In this document: positions 41,231 to 52,333 of the stretch, in pieces
How the letters are laid out: every line of letters begins with the position of its first letter
Position numbering within the stretch: the first letter of the stretch is position 1
Assembly (NCBI GenBank): GCA_951799405.1
Contig: OX637353.1
Span: forward strand, 16,120,001 to 16,184,000
DNA: 64,000 nt
Direction: 5' to 3'
Origin: Agapetus fuscipes
Lineage: Eukaryota; Arthropoda; Insecta; Trichoptera; Glossosomatidae
The notes under the pieces: model-generated
Database searches by the model: none
Told to the model about the DNA's origin: nothing
The model's input: the letters and a program-made list of their open reading frames with translations, nothing else
Translations under genes and position numbers: made by a program

Positions 41231-41476
41231 GTACCCTTATTACGAGTTGCAAAACTAGTAATGTTAAGTTTACGGCAATTATTAAAGAGTGATTTCCCCC
41301 TAAGTCTGCCGTTTTTGTTTATTTGAACTTGATTTTCTTCATCACTGTAACTTTTTTGCTAAGACCATAAAGTGTACGTATAAGAAACAAAAACGGCAGA
41401 TTTTGGGAGAAATCACTCTTCAATATTTTCCGTAAACTTTACTTTTCTCAAGTTTTGCAACTCGTACTAAAGGTAC
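41231..41476. mobile_element. MITE-F copy
   Basis: GTACCCTTATTACGAGTTGC to GCAACTCGTACTAAAGGTAC. The arms contain the same AAAACGGCAGATTTTGGGAG block as 26536-26765. Confidence 0.8.
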
Positions 41477-41544
41477 TGGTCAATGAAAATTTACGATGTC
41501 ACTTCATATTCATAGACAGGTCTATATAATCTAAGCTATCAGCA

Positions 41545-42040
41545 TTTGTGCGGTCGATAGCTCAGTGGGTAGAATGCTTGCGTGTCATGTGTGAGGACTA
41601 GGGTTAAATCTCCACCAAGCGTGTCAGAAATGATTTCACGTTTTCGTGTTTATTTCAAAACTCGAAATAAACATACCGGTAAGGTTATTAAGCATTCATA
41701 AAAAATAATGTTGTACCCCTTCGGAGCTAGAAAATTCCCACTTCAAATAGTGGTAGGTGTAGAGCTGGTCTCAAGAAACACCTAAAAAAACACCTCAAGA
41801 GCCCTTTGCGAGCGTGGTCGTCGCTATAGAAAGCACCAATTTTCAAGCGAGACCTAGTTGCGGTCAGGCTGGATAGACTTTTGGTGGCCGGTCTTTGGTA
41901 AAGGTATTTGAATTTTTCAACCCAGCGAAGAGCATATTTGAAAATATGAATGGTTTATTTTTTGGTGTTCTAACAGGATTCGAGCCCACAATCTTCCATT
42001 TACGAGTCCGAAGCGCTAACCACTAGACTACGGACCGGTC
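41545..42040. mobile_element. SINE-B (+) facing SINE-A (-)
   Basis: 41545-41770 is a diverged SINE-B head and body (GGTCGATAGCTCAGTGGGTA). It is cut off and followed by a minus-strand SINE-A (41795-42040) with head GACCGGTCCGTAGTCTAGTG at the right. Confidence 0.75.
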
Positions 42041-42221
42041 ACATACGTTGTACCGAAATATGAGCTATGACATCATGAGAAGCTGCTGTGATAGAGTTCC
42101 TGAGTCCATATATTATATAATGTATTATAACAGACTATCAGAAATCAAACAAATCGCCGTTTACCCTACGATATTCTGGCTTTTTCGATCATAAACGTCA
42201 GAGTAATCGCACCCAGTCATC

Positions 42222-42330
42222 GAGTAATCAGATAGTATAATGTGATAGTTAAGACAATTTATTGCGAAAGGTCATCTTGGAATGAAATGGTAGATAAGCC
42301 AAACAAGCACTGGGGGGACGACACGCTGAA
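42222..42330 (-). mobile_element. MITE-E fragment
   Basis: AAGGTCATCTTGGAATGAAA and GCCAAACAAGCACTGGGGGG are one end of the element. The other half is missing. Confidence 0.65.
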
Positions 42331-42447
42331 CTTCAGGGGTCAGCTTTCAAAGGCTTTTAACAGTCCATTAGCTCAGAGATAATATAATATGTTTCTCATA
42401 ATTAAAGTTCTCAATTTAAAGAGAGGACAATACACAACTCGAGACAG

Positions 42448-42797
42448 AAGGTGACAGGATTTAACGACACATGACATAACAACACATGACAGCACATCAC
42501 AATGACAGTATATCACATGACAAAACATCACACAGAAAATACATGACTATGACAAAAAAACGCGGGGACAAAATATCTCATTTTAAAACAGAACATATTA
42601 TGATATACACATACCACAAACGGCACAAACAACATTGATGTTTCGTCATTGTGATGTTCTTTCCTGTGATGTTTTTTCATATGATGTACTGTCATTGCGA
42701 TGTTCTGCCATGTGTTGTTCTGTCACGTGTCGTTCTGTCATGTGTCGTTATACCATGTGCCGTTTTGTCACTGTGTCGTTATATCATGGAACCGAGA
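42448..42797. mobile_element. FB1 fold-back element, short copy
   Basis: Left arm 42448-42630 (ACGACACATGACATAACAAC inward to ACATCACAATGACAGTATAT), right arm 42638-42797 (TTTCGTCATTGTGATG outward to TGTGTCGTTCTGTCA, ending GTCACTGTGTCGTTATATCA). The TGGAACC at the right mirrors the GGTTCCA outer end of other copies. Confidence 0.78.
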
Positions 42798-42847
42798 CAG
42801 AGAAAGGCCTGGCGAATCTGCTATACCTGTAAAAATACTGTACAAAA

Positions 42848-43045
42848 ATGGTTTAATTTACTTGTATCACCCCTGTTTATGTTCATTTGAGGTTTCGATT
42901 TAAATTTGTAAGTAGGTACACGTCATGTAGTATTTGTAAGCTCGAACTTACAGACTGTCTGTTCGTGGGCATTCATTTAATAGGATTTTTTACAGTATGA
43001 GTTGTCAGCCTCATACCAATCTACGTACAAGTAAGTAAAGGAAAG
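42848..43045. repeat. Two Rep-D fragments meeting head-on
   Basis: 42848-42983 is a plus-strand Rep-D middle/3' piece. 42985-43045 is the 5' end of a minus-strand copy (TTTACAGTATGAGTTGTCAG). Confidence 0.6.
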
Positions 43046-43457
43046 TTTTTCAGTCATATTTTTCCATCGGTACAAAAAAGCCCACTGGTGCCGAAAATGA
43101 GTGTCACATCCATCAGCGAGATAGTATGAGATCCAGCATTCCACACGCTCGCACATTGTATGTAGTTTATGGAAGAATGCGAGTGTGCATGTTGCGTACG
43201 CGCGCACCTACACGTTGCTGCTTTACGCTTTTAAGGCGTGTGCTACCGTTACCAGAGATCACGACACAAAAATAAAATAATAAAGAAGAAATGTCAACTC
43301 AGCTCGCGGCGGGTGCCATTCTGGTCGCTGACTGCATTATTGTGTTCCCCTCTGCCTGGTGGCGCGTTCAGACCGAGGAAAGTGCGGGTTGATCAGATAG
43401 GTACTTACTTTGCGTATGGCCGGCAAGCACAGCAAATCACTTGGCCGTTGGGCCGCG
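43046..43457. other. Mostly unassigned
   Basis: 43290-43457 is richer in GC and adjoins the LINE C-terminus, so it may be that element's 3' untranslated region. No ORF is convincing. Confidence 0.35.
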
Positions 43458-43690
43458 TCAGAGGCGAAGATCCAAGCCCTCCATCCACTTCACTGCTCCT
43501 GGCGTGGCTTCGTGGAGGTCTTTCAGGCCAGGAGGGTGTCTTCTGATGGGGCACTCCTCCACTATGTGCCGGACAGTCTGGTTCTCCGCCCCACAGTCAC
43601 ATCCTGGAGATGGAGCTAATCCCCATCTATGGAGCAAGAAGTTGCAACGGCCTTGCTCGTTTCGGATCCTATTCAAGGTCGTCCACAGAA
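43458..43690 (-). mobile_element. LINE C-terminal Cys-rich fragment
   Basis: The minus-strand frame reads NRIRNEQGRCNFLLHRWGL, SPGCDCGAENQTVRHIVEEC and AVKWMEGLDLRL. The C-X-C-X8-H-X4-C pattern (CDCG...H...C) is the terminal zinc-knuckle-like motif of several arthropod LINE polyproteins. Everything upstream is missing, so it is a remnant. Confidence 0.7.
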
Positions 43691-43699
43691 ATTGATTTT

Positions 43700-44040
43700 A
43701 AACAATTTTGCCTGCGCAATGAACGACATGATCACTGTTGTCACCGTGAATAATTTGGAAACATCGATGATTAGGAAGAACGACTTCCGATTTCAGTATT
43801 TATCCAGCTGTTCAGGTCTGAATGTCCTCCTATAGATCCGTGTCGGGGATCCTTATATATTTCACTGTTCACTGTTCCCCAAGCGGGGCTACATAATTCA
43901 GATCCTTTTTTGCACAAAATTTAAGTCCAGCAGTAAATTATTATGATTTGCAGAAAACTCCAACTGTACTGGATTTTTGACTGTACTTGTAAGTATAAAA
44001 ATATACACACACTCTTACTAAAGAAAACTATGGTACACTT
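43700..44040. other. No recognised feature
   Basis: Unassigned sequence between the LINE fragment and the next SINE-A. Confidence 0.45.
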
Positions 44041-44165
44041 TGACCGGTCCGTAGTCTAGTGGTAACGCTTCGGACTCGTAAATAGAAGGTCGTGGGGTCG
44101 AATCCCGGCGGAGCAGAAAATTTATATCATTTTTATTTTCAAACGTGCTGTTCGCTGTGTTATAA
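44041..44165 (+). mobile_element. SINE-A head fragment
   Basis: GACCGGTCCGTAGTCTAGTG through GGGTCGAATCCCGGCGGAG to GTGCTGTTCGCTGTG. The body is lost at the junction with a reversed SINE-B. Confidence 0.8.
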
Positions 44166-44174
44166 AAATCATTA

Positions 44175-45060
44175 TTGTAACTATACGCAACTAAGCTACG
44201 CATGTGTAACTTCTTGCCGCGTTATCCCCGAAGAGTTTCGCATGTGGCGAGTAACTCTGTCGCCATTCCGCTAAGGGTGGTCAGAGCCTCTGCAGACCTC
44301 TTTCAATTCCTTCATATCCATCACCTTTTCCATGCATTTTCTTCTTTTACGCTCACTTTGTATCTCCGATTCTTTCACAATCTCCTCAATCTGATCACTC
44401 CATACTTTTCTCGGTCGTCCCTTCCCTCTTTTTCCTTTCACACTTTCTTTGTATACATACTTTGTCAGTCTATCATCATTCATTCTTTCCACATGCCCAA
44501 ACCATCTCATCACATTCTTTTGTACTTTAACTTACACATCCTCTTTCAAATTAGGTACATTCTTTTCTTACCCATTCATTGGAACCTATTTATCGGCCTC
44601 ACACCAACCACTTCAGTTGAAGTGGGGGTTTTCCAGCTCCCGAGGTAGCTGGTTCTCATTTCTTGTGAATGCTGAGTAAACCATGCCGGTATTTATTTTG
44701 GCTTTGAAATAAATGATTGAAATAATTGATTACCGAAATGGGTAATCATTTCTAACACCCTCTGTGGAGATCGAACCCTTGCTATCGGCTTGGATTGCAA
44801 GCATTCTCTCAAATGAGCTGTTGATCGGTTGGGCGTTTATATAAAGCGTCAGTTCTCAAGCAAGAGCCACGTGCTGTAAGGCTAGATGGACCTTTGGTGA
44901 CCGGTCATTGGTAGGCTAATAAAATATTTGTTTTAACCCAGCGGAAGGCATATTTGAAAATATAAAAGATAAATATTTTGTGCTCCGCTGGGATTCGAAC
45001 TCACGACCTTCTATTTACGAATCCGCAGCGGTGCCATTAGACTACGGACCAGTCTATAAG
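44175..45060 (-). mobile_element. SINE-A::SINE-B composite split by an RTE-like LINE
   Basis: On the minus strand: SINE-A (45060 to about 44835), then SINE-B without the internal deletion (TCTCCACAGAGGGTGTTAGA near 44760), continuing to 44585, then its 3' end at 44175-44251. The interruption at 44252-44580 is a LINE fragment. Confidence 0.78.
44252..44580 (-). mobile_element. RTE-like LINE 3' fragment inserted in SINE-B
   Basis: The minus strand encodes MRWFGHVERMNDDRLTKYVY, KGRPRKVWSDQIEEIVKESE and KELKEVC, the same family as 15230-15935. SINE-B reads GTGGCGAGT before it and GGAACCTATTTATC after it, so the insertion point is exact to a few bases. No obvious target duplication. Confidence 0.82.
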
Positions 45061-45073
45061 ACCAGACGAGTGT

Positions 45074-45237
45074 AAGAGCCTGTTGCACCAACAAAATGTG
45101 TAATAATATGATGGAATTTGAACAGGAAAGATGAAGTACCTACATCAGCTGATTTTCAACCAAATTCTTCATTTGTTGGGAGAAATCACGCTTAATTTTG
45201 ATTTTTGACTGATTGGAGTTTGGTGCAACAGGCCCTA
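45074..45237. mobile_element. MITE-G, internally deleted
   Basis: AGAGCCTGTTGCACCAAC at the left, CTGATTGGAGTTTGGTGCAA then CAGGCCC at the right, with the CATCAGCTGATTTTCAACC block between. Confidence 0.8.
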
Positions 45238-45613
45238 TGAAGTAGAGATTGTCAAAAAGTAATATAAATAAAAGGAAGTTGTGCCTGAATGTAGTGTGGG
45301 TATACGAAAAGCAGGTGTGGAACCAATCAAGATGGAATCCTGCCTGGACACCTTGACGTACACGATGGTCGTTCTTGTTACAACCACACGTCCATATATG
45401 TATATGTCAACGAGACAAAAATCAAAATCATTTTCATCTGTTGTACCTACCTGACTACCTCAAGTATCAAACATTGCGTAAACAGTTGCCAAAAGCAAAC
45501 GGAAGATGAAGGTGCCCCGTCGCTTCGAGTCTTGAAAATGTTCCCCGCTCGAGGGAACGACACATTGGCAGACAAAATTACTGCAAGTAGAACATGAGAA
45601 AAACTATATCATG
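45238..45613. other. No recognised feature
   Basis: Unassigned sequence between a MITE-G and a SINE-A. Confidence 0.45.
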
Positions 45614-45905
45614 ACCGGTCCGTAGTCCAGGTGGTAACACTTCGGACTCGTAACTGGAAGGTTGTGGGTTCGAATACCGGCGGAGCACAAAAAATATACC
45701 ATTTATATTTTCAAATTTGCTCTTTGCTGGGTTGAAAAATTCATAAACCTTTACCAAAGACCGGTCATCAAAAGGTACATCCAGCCTTACAACAACTGGG
45801 TCTTGCTTGAGAATTGACGCTTTCTACAGCGACGACCAAGCTCGCAGAGGGCTCTTGAGGTGTGATACACAGAAAAACAGCGCTCACCAAATAAATCAGC
45901 CTAAT
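45614..45905 (+). mobile_element. SINE-A, full-length reference copy
   Basis: Head GACCGGTCCGTAGTCCAGGT, box B-like GGGTTCGAATACCGGCGGAG, body TTTGCTCTTTGCTGGGTTG, GACCGGTCATCAAAAGGTAC, CTTGAGAATTGACGCTTTC, and tail GGCTCTTGAGGTGTGATACA ending AAATAAATCAGCCTAAT. Used with 19169-19455 to define the family. Confidence 0.88.
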
Positions 45906-45959
45906 TTAATTGTTTTTTTTTAATCATTGCGTTAACTTCCCTCGATGGTGTATTTAATT

Positions 45960-46303
45960 GAATCGAACACCAATGGTCTATCCAGACTTACAGCAACTGG
46001 ATTTTTGTAGCGACGACCAAGCTCGTAAAAAGTCAGGGCCGAAGCGTTAAAAAACAGTGATTGAAGAGCCATCGTCTTTCTTTTGTGACGAGGAAGCCTT
46101 AAAGACAGTCTAGGTGCTGACGAAAGATGAGCTCGAAAGTTGACGAAAATATCCGGTAACGCTTTGGACTCGTTAATGGAAGGTTATGGGTTTGAATCCC
46201 GACGGAGCACAAAAAATATACCATTTATTTTTTCAAATACGCTCATCGCTGAGTTGATAAATGAATATATACCTTTTCCAAAGACCGGTCAACAAATCTC
46301 CTT
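45960..46303 (+). mobile_element. Two SINE-A fragments
   Basis: 45965-46040 is a body piece (CTTACAGCAACTGGATTTTT, GCGACGACCAAGCTCGTAAA). 46154-46303 is a head plus half body ending at GACCGGTCAACAAATCTCC. Confidence 0.65.
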
Positions 46304-46453
46304 TTGATGAACTTGATTTTCTTCATCACTGTAACTCTTTTGCTAAGACCACAAAGTGTAAGAAACAAAAACGGCAGATTTTGGGAGAAATCACGCTTTA
46401 ATATTTTCCGTAAACTTTACTTTTACTCAAGTTGTGCAACTCGTACTAAGGAT
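46304..46453. mobile_element. MITE-F right half
   Basis: AACTTGATTTTCTTCATCAC through AAAACGGCAGATTTTGGGAG to GCAACTCGTACTAAGGATAC. The left arm has been lost at the junction with SINE-A. Confidence 0.75.
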
Positions 46454-46830
46454 ACTATCACCGAAGTTAAGCAACATTGGGCGCGGATGCTACCTGGATG
46501 GGTGACCGCTCAGGTGCACCGGTGTTGTTGGCATTTCTTGGACCGGTCCGTAGTCCAGTAGCAACACTTCGGGCTCGTAAATGGAAGGTTGTCGATTCGA
46601 ATCCCGGCGGAGCACAAAAATATACTTCCATTTATTTTTTCAAATATGCTCATCGCTGGGTTGAAAAATGAAATATACCTTTTCCAACGACCGGTCAACA
46701 AATCTCCATCCATCCTTACAGCCACTGGGTCATTATTGAGCTTTATGTCGCGACGGTCAAGCTCGCAGAGGCCTCTTGAGGTGTGAGTCACACAAAAACA
46801 GCACTCACCAAATTCATCATAGTACCTAAT
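46454..46830 (+). mobile_element. 5S / SINE-A composite, second copy
   Basis: 46454-46540 is a 5'-truncated 5S rRNA-like segment (CACCGAAGTTAAGCAACATT, CTGGATGGGTGACCGCTCAG, GTTGTTGGCAT). It is joined by TTCTT to a SINE-A head at 46541 (GGACCGGTCCGTAGTCCAGT), body and L2A-like tail (CCTCTTGAGGTGTGAGTCAC, AACAGCACTCACC). The module order and junction are the same as at 1844. Confidence 0.82.
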
Positions 46831-46985
46831 ATTATTATTTTCCGTTACATTTTGAATTATTGTGTATCGCATGTATTGTATGTGATGCACTTAAAGTTAA
46901 TACATAATACTGCAGTACCCAAAATTGAGTCGCGAATGGTTCCATGATAGAGCGGCACAGTGACAAAACAACTCGTGACATAATA

Positions 46986-47522
46986 ATGGTCTGTTCTGGG
47001 GTCTTCCAAGGTTTCAGCAGTCTAGACTGCAGTCCGTCTTTAATGCTGCAGCCAAATTACTTTTAGGAGGACGAAAAACTGACCATGTCTCTCCTCTGTT
47101 GCGGCGCCTTCATTGGCTGCGGGTCCCAGAGAGGATTGAGTACAAAATATGTGTTTCTGTTTTTAATTCCCTCAGAGGAGTTGCCCCATCGTACTTGTGT
47201 GAATTGTGCAGAGTCGACCAGATAGGTGCAGGAAAACGATGCACTCTTCGTTCTGCACAGAGAGACGCCGTAAACAGGCTTCAACTGCCTCTTCGACGGA
47301 ACAGAACCGGTTTCGGAGACAGGGCTTTTAGTTCGGCTGGTCCATCCTGCTGGAATAGTCTACCTCTGGAGTTGAGAACAGAGACCAGTGTTGGCAGTTT
47401 CAGGAAGTTGCTTAAGACACATTTGTTTAACAGAAGCTTCAATCCATAAAAGCGCCCTTGGGGTGGCTAGTGCCACTAAACGGCGCTGTATACAAATTGT
47501 CCAATTATTATTATTATTATTA
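46986..47522 (+). mobile_element. L2B LINE 3' end with ORF2 C-terminus
   Basis: Coding from about 47010 reads LQSVFNAAAKLLLGGRKTDH, VSPLLRRLHWLRVPERIEYK, VFNSLRGVAPSYLCEL, FGDRAFSSAGPSCWNSLPLE and FRKLLKTHLFNRSF, the CR1/L2-type C-terminus. The 3' end AAGCGCCCTTGGGGTGGC with AAACGGCGCTGTATAC leads to an ATT-repeat tail. The RT catalytic core is absent. Confidence 0.83.
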
Positions 47523-47599
47523 ACGACACATGATAAAACTTCACATGGGATCACATCACAATGAAAATACATCACAGGAAAGATATCCATAGTCATAGT

Positions 47600-47740
47600 A
47601 AAAGGAGAACTTGTATAAAGAAGGTTATGACTCTGGATGAAATGAAATAAGTACCTATGTAAGGACAGAAAAAAATGGCGGTTGATCTGTAATGTTGGCG
47701 ACTAATACTAGGATTTTTTAAATTAGAATTTTGTATTGTT
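47600..47740 (+). mobile_element. RTE-like LINE extreme 3' piece
   Basis: GGATGAAATGAAATAAGTAC, AAAAAATGGCGGTTGATCTG and GTAATGTTGGCGACTAATAC match the end of the fragment at 3290-3610. Confidence 0.6.
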
Positions 47741-47799
47741 TTAGTTTTAGTCTCTATACATATTATTTGTTGATTTTAAAAATGTAATTTGTCGTGTAT

Positions 47800-48010
47800 T
47801 TTCCTTGACTTATAGGTAAAAATTGTTCATTGTGCCAATGTCACCACTGTGAAGGTCGGCAAAAGTTGCAGGGTTAATGTTCATTTGAGGTTTGGATTTT
47901 AATTTGTAAGTACACATTCAGCATTTGTAAGCGGCAAGCGCGAACTACACGTGTCTGTTTGTGGGCATGCATTTGATGTTAATACGTGTCTTTGCAAGTA
48001 TGTAAGTTTT
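47800..48010 (+). repeat. Rep-D copy, 5' part shortened
   Basis: TTCCTTGACTTATAGG joins directly to the AAAAATTGTTCATTGTGCCA block, so the GTTGGTATGAGGCTGACC segment is deleted. The 3' half is intact, with a short CGGCAAGC duplication. Confidence 0.78.
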
Positions 48011-48412
48011 TAGATGTATTTTCAATGTGATGTCATGTCATATAATTTGTTGTTTCGTCACTGTGCCGTTCTGACCTGTCACCTTTGCGAGTACATCATG
48101 CATTCGGTGGTGCATTTTCTTCAATAAAATAATGTAGGGAAGCTACAACGCTCTCTAGAGGCGCTTTTTTAAATGCTGCTTATAGCTGGTCTTCTGTCTC
48201 TTCATCCTAGTTAGCATTCGCGTGCTCTGACCGGTTCTTGCAGTCCATAATAACCAGCGAGGTTTTTGTGTCATACGGCTCAGGTGACGCTACTCCTTCC
48301 GTTCTCCGCAGTCCCAAAAGTCTCAAAAATGCAGCGAGGCGTTGGACATCTTGGATTTTTATTCATCATTGAATTCTTGGCGCCACCGTCACAGTATTTC
48401 TTTTTAGTTGAA

Positions 48413-48910
48413 GGTAATCTAATCTAATCTAAGCTGCAAAGATATATATCATTTAAAATTTATATTAAATGCATGCCGCATGTGGACCTACAATATAAAA
48501 ACCCAATCTCAAATGCCCTAAAAAACATAAGCCCTGCAACTCTTGCCGTTCTTTCCTGTAACAGGGGTGACATTGGCAAAGTGAACCAAAGTGATCAAAC
48601 TCAAATAGATGTTATTGGGATGCTGCGGTTGAAATGGCTTAGGTACCTGAGAGCAATGACTGGAGAGACACTGAATGATAGAGTCCGCGCAATGATTGGG
48701 TGATGAACGAGTGTGGTATATAAAATAAAGTACAAAAAAGCACAATGGGATGGTTCGGACATCTTGAAAGAATGGATGATGAACGACTTGACTTACGAAG
48801 AAAGTGTAAAGAGGAAATGTCAGTGCGGTAAGCGTGGAAGGGGAAGACCGAGGAGTAATTATGGATAGACCAAATAGGTAAGATTGCGGAACCAGCCACC
48901 CCTAGTGGAA
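48413..48910. mobile_element. Rep-D (-) followed by RTE-like fragment (+)
   Basis: 48413-48596 is a minus-strand Rep-D with a TCTAATCTAATC tail. It breaks at AAGTGAACCAAAGTG and runs into LINE coding (48600-48900: RAMTGETLNDRVR, MGWFGHLERMDDERL, KRGRGRPRS-like), frameshifted several times and ending GCCACCCCTAGTGGAAGGC. Confidence 0.65.
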
Positions 48911-50094
48911 GGCCGGCAAGATTCAGTTCATTATAGAGTGTTTTAGTAAAATGAGGATATTATTTTGTAGGTAGGTATCTATTGCAAAAAATAATCCGTT
49001 CACCTGCTCCTTGTTCCCTAAATGAGACGCATTTTCATAACGGGTTGTATATAGCACGCGTCTCCTGCAATAAATAATTGCATTGGGAGATGTTGCATTA
49101 CAATGTAACAATTTGTACTGCATTTAGTGCGAATAATATGGATGAAATCTCAAAATGATTTTGCAAGGAAACATGCAGAAGAAAACAACTACAAAAGTAA
49201 GTATATTTCTTTAAATCTTAAATGATAATCAGCTATGAAAGTAAATGCCTAAAATTGCATTATATCTTATGTCAGGAGGTAATTTTCAAAAGTGGTCAAC
49301 TTCAAATTTATAGAAAATGAAGTAAGTATACAACATTTTTCTAGGAAGAATTCTTTATCGTCTCATATCAATCCTAACTAGCCAAATCCAGCCTCAACCC
49401 CTCAAAACAATAAACAAATATTAACTTTACTTTCAAAATTAGCATTCCAGACCACCTTACTTTCAAACATGGCTAGATCCGTTTGAGCCAATCACGTCGC
49501 TCCTAGCCCCATCCGCCATCTTGCATTCTCCATACATCGAGCTGTCAAAAGTAGTCAAATCCGAACCGCTTCCTAACAAAATTGGTCAAATCCATTTCGC
49601 TTTCATTCAAAAATGGTCAAATCCACACCTTGGAAACAAAACTAGTCAAATCCGTTTTTTATTCGGGTTTTTCTCCGTAAATACAAGCATTTACTTTATT
49701 TCTGTTATGTTTGATTAATCCTGAACTCCACATTATTCTAAAGTTACCATTCTAAGCATCACAACGGAGTACATCATGACAGAACACAAAAGTCGTCTTT
49801 TCTCAATTTGGCATAAAGTGGACTTGACTACTATTGAAAATTACCTCTCCTGATGTATATTATGGGTACAAACATTTCGTTTGACACTTCTTTACAAGGA
49901 AATGACTTGTGAAATGTATTTTCTTTTAATGAAAATAATATAATGGGCTCGGACTCAAATACCACAGGCGTATTTTTTTAAAGCCACACGGCCGGGTTGC
50001 TAGAGAAAAGGCAAACTTATAATTAATTTAATAAAACAAAGGTTATATTTTCATTTTTTTAAATTAAACTTATAATTTTTTTATCATTTCGCTG
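48911..50094. other. Mostly unassigned; short TCAAATCC repeats
   Basis: 49440-49660 repeats GGTCAAATCCA/G-type words about five times (AAAATTGGTCAAATCCATTT, AAAATGGTCAAATCCACACC, ACTAGTCAAATCCGTTTTT). CGGCCGGGTTGCTAG at 49988 resembles the complement of the Rep-K CTAGCAACCCAGC word. No gene is recognised. Confidence 0.45.
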
Positions 50095-50348
50095 CCTTAG
50101 TTCTTGTTTATCGTATACGCCATTGAGAAAATTTTACATGAGCAATGTTTGCATGTGTACTGGACCAATGTATCTTATGAAAACAAGAAATTTATTTCAA
50201 AAATATTTAAAAGAACTCTCACATTATCGAGTTGTACGGTTTTTCTTAGCTCAGATTGTGTAGAATTTGATTCATAAGACAACTGCATGAAAAAGTCATA
50301 TTTGACAAGATTGGCGTATACGCTAAACAAGAACTGGGAGAGCGATTT
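50095..50348 (-). mobile_element. MITE-E, second subfamily
   Basis: CGCTGCCTTAGTTCTTGTTT and AACAAGAACTGGGAGAGCG are inverted ends that continue through CGTATACGCC on both sides. Close to a reverse copy of 40109-40365. Confidence 0.8.
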
Positions 50349-50556
50349 GTGAAGGACTCTAGTCACGTAGATTTGTGACGTTTGGCTGCTACAAAAAAAT
50401 CAAATTTGCGCTGAACGTATTCTGGTAAAAAAATGCCAACAAATATATTATACTTTTTCCATAGAGTAATAATATTTCTATAGAGCGCTAGTGTGCGACA
50501 GATTCCTCAGAGCCGAGTGTAAGCAGATGACATATAGCTACTTTATTATAGATATA

Positions 50557-52333
50557 CTAGCAGACCAAACCGCGCTCTCGCACGGTTGGCTGCTAGGCCC
50601 TACGGGCAGTTTAAAGTCCGGCTTCGCCAGCACACTTTACCCTTGCTTTGATTTTTAAAAGATACATGAGAACTGACCAACAACAACAACAAAAAGTGGA
50701 CAATTTTATGGTAGAATCCCAGGCCTGATCGTGCTACTTCCTATTGTTGTGCAGGTGCTGAAGTCTTTATCCTGCTTTTTATTTCTGCTCTATAATTTTC
50801 TGGTGAAGGTTTATAATGATGCTCGACCCGTTCATTATCATTTTAGTGTATAACTTGTCTTTTTCTGCCCTTTTTTCGTTTTGCTGGTAATTGTATCTTA
50901 AGCGTACCTGCTAGCAATTGTCTTATAGTGGCATGAAATATGACTGCGTTTGCTATACGGCATTGTTTTGTTGGTACTGGTGCTTTTGCTTTTAGATTGT
51001 TCCAGCTGCTCTTATTGTCATGAAATGCCTTCAAACTGCTCGTCCTACTCTGAATTATCTTTTCATATCTTAAAACTGCTTGTGATACTTTTCACGATAT
51101 TTTAGTGTCTGATACTGCTTGGTACCTGAAGATACCTTAAAATGCCTAAACTCACAATCTACAAAAAATCTAAGTATGGGAAAACGTTCGACCTATCGAC
51201 AGAACTCTAAGAAAAAAATGACTTTTGAAAATTAAAAAAAAAACTTTTTAACTTTTTTTATTTTTATATATAAGACACTTTGTATGAAATTTTACTTTTT
51301 AAATATTTGTTCAAAGAAATTTGCCGCAGAAAAAAAGTTTCTTCCAACATTTATGGGATTTACTAAAATGCATTTTAAATTCGAGTATGAGGTCTATAAA
51401 TTCAAAATGGCCGCCTGCAGAGCAATATATTTTTTTAGTTTGTATAGCGGGTATGCAAAATATACACTTCGCGTGATTTCCCTATTACATATCATTACAT
51501 TTTGCTTAATTATAATTGTAAGTATAGCATCAAAATAGTTGATTTTTTTACTTATAAATTTGACTTTTTTGTGAAAATCAGGTTTTTTAAAATTTTGTTC
51601 GAAAAACTTTGTCATTGAAAAAAGTTTTCTTTCAAAAAATGTTGACTTTAGCAAGACAAACTTGATCATTGAGAATGAACTTCCAGAATTTTAAAATGAA
51701 CGCCAGAAGAGTGTTAAATATTAACGAAACCAAAAAAAAATGTATGGCAGCTACTCTTAAAACTTCATGTATTTTGTTGTACTTTTGAAAATATTTAAGT
51801 CTGTTTATGTTCAGATAGCATGCCTAATTTCAATGTTCCAACTTTATGCATGCGCCCGTTGTGCTACCTGAAAGTTATTATTTTTTATTTTTTTCTATGT
51901 AGGTATTTACAAATTTTGTTTGAAGAATTTACTTTTTGCGAAAAAGTTTCTTCCAAAAGTTGTTAAAATTACTAAGAGACATGACTGTTTCGAACATCAA
52001 GCCTGTAAATTTAAAATGGCCGCCAGCGGCAAGATTTCAATTTTCAGTCTGTATCGCAGGTATACGAAATATGCACGTGACGTCATCCGGACCCTGACAG
52101 TTGTGTAAGTTTGAGCATTTTATGGGGGTATGCAAAATAGCAGCATCGTGCTGCGAACGGTCTGGGCGCCTATAGTGGTACAAATATACAAACAAACGGA
52201 CAAACAAACAAACACCAAAAATTCTGGATATGAGGTTTAGTCCAGTCCGTCAATAGAAACACTTGTTGGAAAAACATTTTTGCAAATTCGAAAAAAACAG
52301 ACGCAAATACCCTCTCCTTTTTTATATATAAGA
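50557..52333 (-). mobile_element. Helitron, non-autonomous, copy A
   Basis: On the minus strand the element starts TCTTATATATAAAAAAGGAG (52333) and ends with a hairpin and CTAG (50557-50560), followed by T. These are the hallmarks of Helitron rolling-circle elements: 5' TC, a 3' subterminal hairpin, CTRR end and T flank. The hairpin is AGCAGACCAAACCG / CGGTTGGCTGCT around CGCTCTCGCA (50559-50594). No Rep/helicase is encoded. A minus-strand 63-codon frame (50843-51034, FHDNKSSWNNLKAKAPVP) is conserved in copy B and may be a coding relic. Three diverged internal repeats carry AAAATGGCCGCC or AAAATGAACGCC words. Confidence 0.8.

Larger units (their letters stand above)
46935..48075. mobile_element. 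FB1 fold-back element with three insertions
   Basis: The left terminus GGTTCCATGATAGAGCGGCA (46936) leads to a left arm interrupted by L2B (46986-47522) and resuming at 47522-47590 (ACGACACATGATAAAACTTC). RTE-like and Rep-D pieces follow. The right end, 48015-48075 (CAATGTGATGTCATG, CGTCACTGTGCCGTTCTGA), is in inverse orientation. Confidence 0.62.
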
